Shown here: positions 48,673 to 60,518 of the stretch, one piece after another
Layout of the letters: every line of letters starts with the position of its first letter
Position numbering within the stretch: position 1 is the stretch's first letter
Source of the DNA: Erigeron canadensis
Lineage: Eukaryota > Streptophyta > Magnoliopsida > Asterales > Asteraceae
Assembly (NCBI RefSeq): GCF_010389155.1
Contig: NC_057766.1
Span: forward strand, 2,232,001 to 2,296,000
DNA: 64,000 nt
Direction of reading: 5' to 3'
The notes under the pieces: generated by a model
What the model was told of the DNA's origin: nothing
The model's database searches: none
What the model saw: only the letters and a program-made list of their open reading frames with translations
Program-made: the position numbers and the translations under genes

Positions 48673-51338
48673 ACAATTTTCTTTTAGACAGTTTATTAAT
48701 TTCAAATCTTAAGTAAATATATCCATGTAATTATATGAGGTTAAAAAGAAACAAACAAATGTATAAAATAAATTTTAAAAAAAAATATTGGAATATAAGA
48801 AATTAACATCTTAGATACATCAAAACTTCGATCCATTCACAATAAAATGGTTTAAAAGATTTAAAGCATTATTGGAATAAATAAGTAACATATTTTATTT
48901 GATAACATGAAAAGATGATAGTTTAGTCTTCATCTATTAGATGGAACATATTCATTTTCAGCTTCACTTGATTCATATTACGTTTGATCAATGGATATCA
49001 TCATCATCATTATCTCGTATGGAATGACTAATATAAATATGGAGAAAACATAAATGAACTAACATGAAGATGGAGAAAACATGAAGAGATACGAATATAA
49101 AACACTTTACTGATTATTATTTATTTTATTATTTTTTTTGAAATTTTTGATGTATTAAAATGAAAAAAAAATTATTTGTGGTATTTGTAATGGTATAGAA
49201 AAATAATTTTAACATTTGTAAGGATTTTTTACTAATTAGAAACTTTGACTTTTGTTTATATGTATTAGGAAAAAAACTCCACTTTAGGGAACATGGTTTG
49301 ATACGGGTAATTAGAAATTCAAAATAGTTGTGTCACAATTTTTATTGTATTTTTGATTAGGAAAGTGTTTTATTGTGTTAGCATGTTAATTAAATACATA
49401 TTAGGTGTAAAAATATGTATATACCACATTATTAAATAGAAAATTGACTTCTTTTTAGTTGAAATAATTTGACTTTGAATTTAAAGGGTCAAGATTAATT
49501 TGCTTGTAAATTTAGATGGCTTAGATCATTTTGTGAAGTTGATTTTTTTCTCTATGCTATGGTAGCCATATATATATATATATATAATAAAAGTGGTAAC
49601 CGGTAACTTGTTTTGTATCCGGTTGCTTACATTGCATAACTCAAAAAACAAAGTTGGTTACACTACATAGCTAATCGAGTAGTTGGTTACATTACATAAC
49701 CTTTTGGTCATAGTTGGTTACACTCCCGTGCCATTATCCCTTTTGTTTTTATTATTTCTTTTTTCTTAAAAGAATTTGAAACCTACAAAAATCATATATC
49801 TTTTAATGTTATTATACTGTCAACATTTTTTGACCAAAATATCCTGAACTTAATCAAATACTACGCATTTTTTAAACTAAACATTATCACAAACAATGGA
49901 AAAAAAAACTCAAACAATAAATGACTTAGAGATTTTATATATAATTACAGTTGTACAGATTAGTTTGTCGACAAGGATGGCATAATGGGTGAAATGTTTT
50001 TTTTAACTTCATATCGATGATTTTCTTTACTTTCCAATTTCCATTACTAACATATTTAATTATTTTTGTTTCAAATTAATGTTAAAGTCAAAACATTGGG
50101 TGTAATAACTAACTTGCCTAGATTAGTTTTTTCTTTTCAATGGTGAGGATTAGATTTTTAGTTAATTTTAAATGGTTGAGATTAAAAGTTAAATTATTTT
50201 TTTCTCTTGGCTATAGCCATATATATATATATATATAATTACTCATATAAATATATGTTATTGCTTTTATATTAAAAGGTATATTATTTATCCATTATAA
50301 ATTTTAAAATTAGTGTTATATTAGAATGCTCGTGTCAAATATACGGGTTATTTATAAATATTTTTTAAAAAAAATGAATTGTTAAATATATAAATTTAAA
50401 TATTAAAAATTTAGGTAAAATCAAACTTTAAGAATATATATTTATAAAACATTGAACGTATATATATTTTAGGAAAATGTTTAATCTTTTTAAAAATCCT
50501 CCAAAAGTCATCAAAACATGACATGTGTATTTCATTAATTCTCTGTCCTAATCTCATATCTTGATTTTGACAAATGTCATGATCTTGTCGTTACGAGGAA
50601 ATTTTAGGAGGATTAATTAAGATGATATATCATTTTTCCTTCACCTTAAAATACTTTTCGATTTAACTCGAGATATAGCAACGTGTACGTACTTAAAAAC
50701 TTGACATTGTAACTACAAACTAACTTGTGATAAAAAAAAAAAAGAGAGAAAAAGTTCAGAACAATTTGCATAAGCGTTGTACCCTTTATTATTAAAATAA
50801 GTTATAAATAATATGGTGAAAGTTTTTTAATTAAATTTATAATGAAAAATTAATTAACATACATTCTTTTAAACTCTTCCTTATTAAGAATCAATTACAA
50901 TAGGACTCAACATATATATTTTAATAAACAACTTCGATATTTAAAGTTTTTTTGAATTAAAACATATCCTCATATTTTAACATGTTTTATCTTTAACTAT
51001 TAATTATGTTATTACGAAATCTTAATATGTTCATCTCGCGTATTTCGCTGGAAACTAATCTATATGAGTAAAGTAATTAAAATATTTATCATATATTAAA
51101 TCAATATTATAAGCTTTATTCTCATATCCCACCAAACAATAACTAAACAAAAAAGAGATTTCGTATAAGCAAATTGTCAATTTAGCATTTAAAGCAATTT
51201 CCCCCATCATGGATATAAAAAAACTAACAAATTATCATAAAAAATCAATCTTAAATAATAAACAAACACAAACAAAATACCAAAAATAAAATTAAAGTGA
51301 TATTAAAAAACTCGTATGTTTTTTTTTTGTTATTAAAG
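48673..51338. repeat. AT-rich repeat spacer with degenerate transposon ends
   Basis: No gene. Two sites, about 49480-49590 and 50140-50240, share a pattern (GAGATTAAA/AGATTAAT..., a TTTTTTTCTCT run, a GGCTATAGCC/GGTAGCC motif, then (TA)n), which looks like a diverged direct repeat bounding a 0.65-kb element. Between them TTGGTTACATTACATAAC-like units repeat three times (about 49620-49710). Confidence 0.45.
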
Positions 51339-51339
51339 A

Positions 51340-51787
51340 CGAGAACAGTACCCGTGCGTCGCGGCGGCCATGGAGTTAACGGGAGTGAGATGGTGGGGGT
51401 GATTGGTCATAGAGTGTGATAGGTCATAAAGTGTGATAGCCAAATGCTTTAGCCATACGGGTTCCGCCCTTGAATTTAAAAATTCGTCGAAAGTATATCG
51501 AATGACATCTTTATTGAAAGAACATGAAATTTTAATAACACCCATATAAATTTTTTGATTTATGGATGTATGGTTTTTGAGATAAAAGATTTATAATGAA
51601 TTAGAGGAATAAAATGATTATGGAGAAGAGAAAAAAAAAATGAGCGGTTGAGATTTGTTGAGAGAGATGAAAATGAAATTGAAAGTTGTGGGAAATTGAT
51701 GTATGGTACATCATGCATTATCATGCATTATCATGCATACATGGTTGAAATTGAAAGTTGAAACCTTATTTGCTTTATAATATAGTA
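51340..51787 (-). mobile_element. Helitron copy A (tandem pair)
   Basis: On the minus strand it ends CGCCGCGACGCACGGGTACT, then GTTCTCG with T in the flank (CTCG in place of the usual CTRR), and begins TACTATATTATAAAGCA, lacking the first TC. The interior matches copy B over its whole length: AAAGTATATCGAATGACATC, GGTTCCGCCC/GGCTCCGCCC, GAACACCCAT/AGAACACCCA. No coding capacity. Confidence 0.65.
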
Positions 51788-52219
51788 CGAGACAAAGTAC
51801 CCGCGCATTGCGACGGTAAAATGGTGGGGGTGATAGGTAATAGGAGGTGATATGTCATAAAGTGTGATAGCTAATCCTTAATTAGCCGTACAGGCTCCGC
51901 CCTCAGATTTAAAAATTCATTGAAAGTATATCGAATGACATCTCTAATGAAAGAACATTAAATTTTAAGAACACCCATGTAATTTTTATAATTTATCGAT
52001 GTACGGTTTTTGAGATAAAAGATTTTGAATGAATTAGAGAAATAAAATGATTTATGGGGAAAATAAAAAAATGAGTGGTTGAGATTTTAGGAGAGAGAAA
52101 AATGAGTGGTTGAGATGTATATAGATGTATTGTACATTATGCATTAGTAGGTGTACATTGTTAAAAAGTTGAAAAGTTGAAAATATTTGGAGGGAACAAA
52201 TGCTTTATAATGTAGTAGA
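51788..52219 (-). mobile_element. Helitron copy B (tandem pair)
   Basis: On the minus strand it begins TCTACTACATTATAAAGCA, a canonical plant Helitron 5' end, and finishes ACCGTCGCAATGCGCGGGTA, then CTTTGTCTCG and T. Its 3' terminus abuts the 5' end of copy A with nothing between except loss of the TC of copy A. It is diverged from copy A by many substitutions and small indels, so the duplication is not recent. Confidence 0.7.
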
Positions 52220-52503
52220 GATATAGATATATAAAAAAGAGAGAAATAATAAAGTGAATATAACTATTAAAATATAGACTATATATATCATAATTTATTA
52301 AGAGAGTTTTAATCATATTATATGTCTCTAAGATTTAAAAAGATTTACTTTAATAGAAAAAAATTTATGATAGAGTTTTAGATATAATTATCTATTTAAT
52401 AAGTAAATAAAAAATAAAAAATATATTAAAAGGGATAGAGAGCTCTAGAGTAATTAGCAAATAGTTTTAGGCCCAAAAAAGAGTGCCAATTATATACCCT
52501 TAA

Positions 52504-53033
52504 CCTATGATGCACCGAAACTCCAAACAGGTAGGCGTACCTGTTTCAGAAACTCCATGGGAACGGAAACTCGTACGAAACGTTTCCTTGAAGTTTCCAT
52601 ATATACCGAAACGTTTCTGTGAAGTTTCCATACCGTATCTAATTAATATTAGGGTTTCAATGAGTTTTTTGTATTCCAAAAACGACTTCCATCTTGCGAC
52701 TATGAGTACTCCCAAACACAAACCAACTAAATTATACAATTAAGATCACCATTAGACTTTTTCTGTTCCAAAATTGATTATTAAAAATTTAATCCGTGAT
52801 CACCTATCACCATCAAACATATATTATAAAATTATACATATATAATTTTACATAATCTCTGAAGTCTCAAGTCTCTCTCTATATAAAATCAATATATTTT
52901 ATTTTTTAAAATTTTTTTATTGTCGTATCTTTGCCGTACCCGTATCCTAAATTTTTTAGTTTTGCCGTTCCCCATTCCCGTATCGTTTCCGTGCCGCTTT
53001 GCCGTATCCGTTTCGGTGCTACATAGCCCCTAA
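52504..53033. mobile_element. Terminal-inverted-repeat DNA element
   Basis: The left end CTATGATGCACCGAAACTCC and the inverted right end CTATGTAGCACCGAAACGGA form terminal repeats. Sub-terminal DNA on both sides is rich in CGAAACGTTTCC / CCGTATCG words. The interior is AT-rich and non-coding. Superfamily and target duplication are not resolved. Confidence 0.55.
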
Positions 53034-53249
53034 CCTCCTCTTTTGGTTAGGGTATGGATTTTTCTAACTAATAAAATTAAATAAATGAATTTACATATGA
53101 ATAATATCTAATTCAATTGTTAAATAAAAAAGTTTTTTTATCAAATAGTTGACAAATAAATAAAAATCATATTTATAAAGAAAGTGAACGTGTTACATAA
53201 GCTTTATAATATTACCTTTTAAATTTTATACAAAGATATTAAGATCATT

Positions 53250-53276
53250 CGCGTATTACGCGGGATAATAATCTAG
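53250..53276 (+). mobile_element. Helitron 3' terminus, plus strand
   Basis: The palindromic stem CGCGTATTACGCG is followed by GGATAATAAT and CTAG with T in the flank. The 5' end was not identified; the element must extend to the left. Confidence 0.55.
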
Positions 53277-53552
53277 TTTTATTTAATATAAGAACTCAGA
53301 ATAATTAATGAATCGTTATCTATATATAAAAATGTTTTTGTTGATCTCTAAACCTATGTGACAGTTTATTATTTAGGCACCGATATTAAATTTAAGTACC
53401 AAATTGTCTCATAATTTTTCGGTTCATCAAGATAAAAAAAAAACCTTCTAATCAGAAAACGATGTTGAGAATATTATATTTCACATGATTAATTTTATAT
53501 GTTTTTGACTTTCAACTTTAACATTCGTTTTACTCATTTATAGTTTATACTA

Positions 53553-55396
53553 CTAGATTTTAGACCCGTGTCCAATACTGGATACGAGACTTATGATATT
53601 CTTAATATTAGATCTTCATACATTTAAGTCATAAAAACTTATAATTTTGAAGATATACGGTTCTAAATGTTATACTTTGCAAGTTGTAGTACAATAATTA
53701 CAGGTTCGTCACTGTCATTATTAGCTGAGACATATTAATAGAATTGTTTGCCGTACTCATTTCACAAGGCACATGTTACAATAATTTAGCTATTATACAA
53801 TGTTTATAAACCAGTTGTACTAATAATGTGATATTATTATGTAAGATAATTAAGAATTAACATATAAACACATTTGTAATCATGTACTTGACATTCAAGT
53901 ATATCTCTTTGATCATGACGCGGATCCATAACACGGATAGATTTATTTTCTATCACATGTCCTGTGATAGATAGATAACGATTAGGATTATTCATATTCT
54001 TTGATAGCAATTAGGAATTCTTGATTTGAGTAACAATTGTAACTTTAAACATTAATACGCAAAACTAATAGAGAAAATTTAAATATCTTTTTGATTGAGA
54101 AATAGAATGAATCTTGAAAAATGTAATTATTGATTTGGATTTAATATATAAGTAACTCTATGTTATAAATCGTGCTTTGTTCTATGACCGTCCCATGTTA
54201 TGTGATTCCTATTGTGTTTCGGATAGCGATGTTGTATGTTGTCATCTTTTATTGTGTTTAGGATAGGTATCTAGAGTTCATATTGTTTTAATATTAAAAA
54301 TTAATATATAAAATTTATAAAAATCTAATCTAATATATTATTAATTTGAACGCTATTATCAATATTGTATGTACGATGTTTATAGGTATCAATTTATAAT
54401 ATTTTTTTATAAGTTAATATTTATCTTTAGTCGTGTAATAGACATTGATATTTATATGTGCAAATCTATATTTATTTATATAATAAAAAGTCAAGAAAAC
54501 TCAAAATTGAAAATTTGAAAAAATCGAGAGATGTGATTGCGTGAATTGTTTATAACATTTTAATGATAAGATGAACTATCAAAATATATAAATTTAAGTG
54601 TAAAAAATGTAAGTAAAAAACAAATTTAAAAGAATTTATTTCTAGAACATTGAACAGGTATATTGTATTTAATCTTTTGAAATAATTCTTTTTTGATAAT
54701 ATTTCATATATTGAAGTTATTTTTAATTAATTAAATGATTAAAAAATTTTTAAAAAATTTGATCAAGTTGATGGCTAAAAATATATACAATTAAGAGTTC
54801 AGTGCTAAAAAGTAAATATTGATGAAAAAAATATAAATTAATGAGACTTTTTATACAAATATTAATATAAATACTAATATAATAATATATTTGGATAATA
54901 TTTATTAGAATTTTTAATTTTATAATTAAATTAAATGATGACATAAGCAAAATTAAATTTGATGAAATTGAACGATTTAATTGGTTAATAAGTTATTAGT
55001 TTAAGTGTCTGTTTTTCATAAAGTAGAATTTAGTGTTGGATTTAGGATAGAGATTTGTAGATTTTATTGTGATTGAAATTTTTATAGTTCATATTGTGTA
55101 TTTATTTTTTATTAGATATTAAATATTTAATTTTTATAGTTGATAATTATCCAATCTAAATACTTTTAATAACCTAATGTTTATCTTAGATACACGTGAA
55201 CAATGTAGTGTAAGATTAATACTATAAATTTTTAATACTTTTAATAATCTAATGTTTATCTAAGGACATAAGTAGTCGACATCTATATCTATAAATTTAT
55301 TTATTTATATAATAAAAGTCAAAGAAATTCAAAATTAAAAATTTGAGGAAATCAAGAGTTATGATTGATTAATAAATTATTATAACAACTGTGTTT
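53553..55396 (-). mobile_element. Second copy of the GGACACGGGTCTAAAATCTAG Helitron family
   Basis: The minus-strand end has TTGGACACGGGTCTAAAAT and CTAG, the same as at 28553. Collinear interior landmarks include TTGACATTCAAGTA, TGTGATTCCTATTGTGTTT-like and ATGACATAAGCAAAATTAA. The element is about 1.85 kb and AT-rich with no transposition protein. The 5' boundary is approximate. Confidence 0.6.
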
Positions 55397-55655
55397 TAGT
55401 ATAATAAAAGATTAGGTAAACAAAAACCGTTAGCAAAAGACTATTCCACTTTGCATATTTAGCAGTTAATTAAAGATTTAAAGCCCCTTGTAAAATCTAA
55501 ATTGTGTCTTATTGTTGTATTTCTAGATTGTATGTTCGTATGTACGTCCTCTTTTGACCTCTAGCTAAATACCTTGTTAGTTGGTTATTTTTCAATAATA
55601 TAATTTTTATCGTTAAAGAAAAATTTATCCACTTAACTTAAATCGACAACAACTA

Positions 55656-55658
<3 letters not shown>

Positions 55659-55711
<53 letters not shown>
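55659..55711. repeat. (AT)n microsatellite
   Basis: About 26 uninterrupted TA units, ending just before a MITE. Confidence 0.9.
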
Positions 55712-55715
<4 letters not shown>

Positions 55716-55735
55716 AAAGTAGTAGAGTAAGGATA

Positions 55736-56034
55736 ATAAGGTCGTGTTTGGTTAACAGAATTTGATGGAATCTGATGGAATTGGAATTGAATTCCATTCT
55801 TTAGCGCATTTGGTTAGTTAAAGATGGAGGAATCACATTCTGTTGGAATGTAAACATTCCATCATTTGATGGAATCTCCATTCCTTGGGGATGGGGAAAG
55901 GAATTGCATTCCATCCCTCACTTGAATCTTCAAAAAATCAAAAACATTCCGTCAAATTCCATTTATTCAGATTCCAATTCCTTTGACAGATTTCATTCCT
56001 TCCCAAAACATTCTGTAAACCAAACGCGCCATAA
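55736..56034. mobile_element. MITE with terminal inverted repeats
   Basis: The left end GGTCGTGTTTGGTTAACAGA (from 55740) and the inverted right end GGCGCGTTTGGTTTACAGA (ending 56030) match well. ATAA flanks both ends (55736-55739 and 56031-56034). The interior repeats GGAAT / ATTCC words in both orientations. The length of 291 bp and the GTTTGGTT termini suit a Tourist/PIF-like or hAT-like MITE. Confidence 0.75.
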
Positions 56035-56789
56035 AGGTTTTTAGGTTTTGGAGTCCATTATTGAATACTTATAGTAAGATTTGTTAGCTTTTAGTGCAAG
56101 CGGAAGTTAATTGACGAAATCCAGTGGTCAGGGGTATCTTCTAAATCCACTATGTGAGCCCCGAGGGTGAATTTATCTAAGTTCCCAGGTTCAAGTTTTG
56201 GGGTTCTCATCTCAAAAGAATTTTTCATTATTAGGGGGCTGGAGGTCCAAAAAATCCCTGGTTTAAATTGCATCCAACACGTCTAATCGAAACTCACTTA
56301 AAAAAAAAAAGGTTGACGAAATACTTTATATTCGACATAATTAATTCTTAATACTAAATAGCTTGGTACTCCATGTAATGTGGCAAGCAAATAATCAGTT
56401 TCTTAGTTTGTACGTGTTTAATTAGTGTGTGCCAGTTTTATGTGGTTTCTAACAATTTTAAATGGCTTTTGGTTGTTCACTTGTTTGTACTTTGTAGGTG
56501 TCTTTTTGCTATGCTCGCGTAGGGATATTGAATTTTTTTGTTATATGTCGCAACATAATTTGTTGTGTCCTATGATATGATTAGTTGGTTTTTGAATCAT
56601 ATAATAAGGATGCATTGTGCGTACGTGTGTCGTGTATAATTTCTAGAATGATATATGCACAATAGAGATGTGATCAATCGTTTTTGATAATGTCACATTT
56701 TTTTGGTTCCATCTTCATCAAAATTTCAGTACTTCTATATATAATACATTAATTAATTAATACATGTAACTAATATGTACTATTATTAA
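56035..56789. other. Spacer, no gene seen
   Basis: Mixed AT-rich sequence. The segment 56100-56280 is more GC-rich (minus-strand frame of 60 codons) but has no recognised motif. Confidence 0.35.
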
Positions 56790-56830
56790 CTAGAATGGTA
56801 TACGCGTAATACGGCGGAGTAATAGTGATG
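56790..56830 (-). mobile_element. Helitron 3' terminus with GC-rich subterminal region
   Basis: On the minus strand CCGCCGTATTACGCGTATAC is followed by CATT and CTAG with T in the flank. The plus-strand continuation is GGTGGTGGTGACGGC-type DNA as seen in other Helitrons here. The opposite end is unresolved. Confidence 0.45.
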
Positions 56831-56896
56831 GTGGCGGTGATGGGTGGTGGTGACGGCAACGATTGGTGGTAGCGGTGGTAGTGACGGGTAGTGTAG

Positions 56897-57180
56897 GTTT
56901 TACATGTTGGAGGTCTCGAATTCGAGACATGAAAAAGACATTTTAAGAAAGAATTTCACAAATAAAGTACTCCAGTGAAACCGGTTTGAAGAGACTGAGT
57001 TTTATTCCATTTAATTGCCGTGTTTTCGGGCGGTTTCTCCTTATACTATGTATTAAGGGTGAAAGGCTTTATAACGCATACCCGGTTAAGACAACGTTAA
57101 CTAGATCCTCTGTTGCGAGCAAATGATCCACACCGGTTAAGACAACGTTAGTCTTTTAGTCTCTACCTTTAAATACCAAG
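56897..57180 (+). mobile_element. SINE-like sequence related to the 58.28-kb SINE
   Basis: TGTTGGAGGTCTCGAATTCG then AGACATGAAAAAGACATTTTAA parallels the 3' half of the 58.28-kb SINE. GTCTCGAATTCGAGAC (56913-56928) is a perfect 16-bp palindrome covering the box B position. Further right, ACCGGTTAAGACAACGTTA-like units repeat at about 57080 and 57133. Ends are not defined. Confidence 0.35.
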
Positions 57181-57361
57181 TAAGCTAACCCCATATTATC
57201 TTCTATCAAATTAATCTCAATATTTAAATTTCAAAATTCAAGTAAGAGGAATATATATGACTTATTACGGTATTTTTTTTAGCTATCATATATAGAAACA
57301 ATATATTACGATTGGAAGTATTTGTTTTGCTACATTGTGGAAAAATTATCTTAATATTAAT

Positions 57362-57530
57362 TAATTAATATATACTATAATACAGTTGAACTAATGACTT
57401 ATTAACCAATCAAATCGTTCGATTTTATCAAAGAGAATCTCACTTATGTCATCATGTAGATAAACTATAAATTAAAAATCCTAAAGTCATTATTCAAATC
57501 TTTATCTTTATCTTTATCTTAATCTTAATC
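57362..57530 (+). repeat. Partial extra copy of the Helitron family 5' region
   Basis: TACAGTTGAACTAATGACTT and the next 100 bases are repeated from 57547 at the start of the following Helitron copy, separated by a short TCTTTATCTT tract. It looks like a truncated or duplicated 5' end. Confidence 0.5.
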
Positions 57531-59312
57531 TTAATATATGCTGTAAGACAGTTGAACTAATGATTTATTGACCAATCAAATCATTCAATTTCATCAAATT
57601 GACTATCGCTTATGCCATCATTTAAATTAACTATAAATTAATAATTCTATTAACCATTATCCAAGTATATTATTATACTAGTATTTATATTAATTTGTAG
57701 AAAAAGTCTCCTTAAATTACATTTTTTGTTTTCCATCAATAATTTACACTTTTTAGCCCTAAATACTTAATTTATATTTATTTTTAGTCATCAACTTGAA
57801 AGATTTTTATAAAAATTTACAATCATTTAATTAATTAAAAAAATTTCAACATATGAAATATTGTCTACAAAAATTATTTCAAAACCTAATGACTTATTAA
57901 CCAATCAAATCACTCAATTTTTTTAAAATGACTCTTGTTTATGTCATCATTTACTTTAATTATAAATTAAAAATCCCAATAATTAATATTCAAATATAAT
58001 ATTGATAATGTCGTCTAATTTAATAATATATTAGATTAGATTTTTATAAGTTATTAATATTAATTTTTAATTTCATATTTAATATAAACACAATATGAAC
58101 ACTAGATACCTATCCCAAACACAGTAATAGATGACGATATACAACATCCTTATTCTAAACACAATCTATTTATCACAAGACAGATGACGGAAAATAAACC
58201 TATTTGTGTTATGGGCCCGTATCAAGATCAAAGATATATACCTAAATGTCAAGTATATGATCACAAGTATGTTTATATTGTAATTACCCTAATAGCTCAA
58301 TGGTTGAGCACTAGCTTTTCATGCTGGAGGTCTCGAGTTCGAGACATGGGAAGGACATTTTGTAACACCCCAATAATTTTAAGGTAATAGAAAATTAACC
58401 TTTTTATAGTTTTAACATTAAATTAATTTCCTAGTATTTTGTTTTGGGATAAGGGGTTAATTTAGTTGAAACTTTAGTGGATAGCGGGTAAAATACCCAT
58501 TTATATTTTTATTTACGTGGCAAAGGGAGGGAATAGCCCAGCCACTTTTGCTTGATGAATCATTAGTCTAATTTCTCTAAAAAGCTTTAATCTTCCATCA
58601 CATTCTAAATCCTTCCAATTCAAAAGCAGATTTTCTTCTCAATCCCTTCAATCAATCTTCCAAGTGATTTAACAATAACAATAATAATCATTAATCTTCA
58701 AAAAGCAAAAATTGAAAAGTTAGAGTTGTGCTTTTGGATGGTGGTGGCTGAATTTAAGAGAGAAAAGGGGAAAAAGGGGGAATTTTGATTCAAGTCCAAG
58801 TTATTGAATTCTTGAGGTATTGATTTTCTTAACCTACTTCTAGTTCCTTTTATTAAATTAGGGTTCTTAATTTTATAGTTTGGGGGATTTATGGGTTTAG
58901 GGTTTAAATAAAACCCTAATGAATTTTGATATAGAAATTGATAATATGATTGAGAAAATAAGTTAATGATGAAGAACCCCATAGTTGGAATTTCATAAAA
59001 TTGGTGTTTGGCTAGTGTATGAACTTAGAAGTCATATTATGAGAATTATAATGAAAAAAATGGTATAGCCAAACACTATAGTGGTTTAGTTCATGATGAA
59101 CTTAGTTAATGGTTGTAGAAGAAATGGGCTTATAAACTCATAGTATATGATAAATGTTGTGTAGGTGGTGGAGAATATAACAATGAGCATAATAATCAAG
59201 TAGAGCCTATTAGCCAAATTCAAGGTGAGTGCATATGTATATGTTCATAGTTTGTGATATGGAGGGCATAGATGAATAATTCCTATGACCTCATTTGTAT
59301 GATTGAATTTCT

Positions 59313-59440
59313 GTAAGACTAGTAGATGATGATATACCTACTAGCATACATTGGTTTTGTGCAAGACTAGTAGATGATGATATACCTACTAGCATAATTT
59401 GGGTGTAAGACTAGTAGATGATGAGATACCTACTAGCATA
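59313..59440 (+). repeat. Three spaced copies of a 35-bp unit inside the solo LTR
   Basis: AAGACTAGTAGATGATGATA followed by TACCTACTAGCATA occurs at about 59314, 59363 and 59407, with spacers of different sequence. Each copy carries the inverted pair CTAGTAG ... CTACTAG. Confidence 0.8.
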
Positions 59441-60075
59441 TATCCTTGGCCAAGTAGAATTTACATGATCATGATTTGTTTGTTGTTGTTACTTTGATTG
59501 TTGATTGATCGGCTTAAGTATTTATGTGTATTTTAAGGGATATAGTTATATTGATATATTGATCATACATATATGCATTCACTAAGCGTAAGCTTATTCT
59601 TTTAGTTGTTCATCTTTTTATAGGTGGTCCCGATAGTAAGAACAACTTGTAATTTGCTAGAAGGTTGAAGTTGGAGCTTTTGGTGCATAGAAGGTATTGG
59701 ACCATTTCATGGAGAAATGGTATCTGGTAGAACCCTAGTTACTCCTCTCATTGAACCCTTGGCTCTTGGTACAAAGTTTATGATTTGGACATGTTTCATA
59801 TGTAAGAATTTCAGTAATATGATGTGTCTTGGGTCATTTGAAACTTGATGTAAAGTTTGACTGTGGTTATTTGGCAAAACGGGTAAATGACCCATTTCGT
59901 TGTAAATTGTGCACTTGATCAAATGAAAGCTTTTGGAATGTTGAGTCATGTGTATTTAACTTATTTTGAAGTTTGTTAAATTGATTTAGGGTGTGAAAAT
60001 GTGTTTGTGATTAGTTTTACTAGTTGTTAAAATGTGGAAATAAATTTTTGGGTCAAAATGGGTTTGTGCAGAAGT

Positions 60076-60518
60076 ATGTAGAGTATTAGTCTGTTGTAGA
60101 CTAATATGTAGAGTATTAGTCTGTTGTAGACTAATATTTAGAGTATTAGTCTGTTGTAGACTAATATGTGGAGTATTAGTCTGTTGTAGATTAATATGTA
60201 GAGTATTAGTCTGTTGTAGACTAATATGTGGAGTATTAGTCTGTTGTAGACTAATATGTGGAGTATTAGTCTGTTGTAGACTAATATGTGGAGTATTAGT
60301 CTGTTGTAGACTAATATGTGGAGTATTAGTCTGTTGTAGACTAATATGTGGAGTATTAGTCTGTTGTAGATTAATATGTGGAGTATTAGTCTGTTGTAGA
60401 TTAATATGTAGAGTATTAGTCTGTTGTAGACTAATATGTGGAGTATTAGTCTGTTGTAGATTAATATGTGGAGTATTAGTCTGTTGTAGACTAATATGTG
60501 GAGTATTAGTCTGTTGTA
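60076..60518 (+). repeat. 30-bp minisatellite, about 15 copies, each a small hairpin
   Basis: A 30-bp unit is repeated head to tail about 14.8 times with sparse single-base variants (GTAGAG/GTGGAG, AGACTAAT/AGATTAAT). Each unit holds arms TATTAGTCT and AGACTAATA around GTTGT. Because 30 is a multiple of 3, an open minus-strand frame runs through it (60138-60584, a repeating YNRLILHILV peptide); this is an artefact of periodicity, not a gene. A run of 14 A follows at 60518-60531. The array lies inside the solo LTR. Confidence 0.95.
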
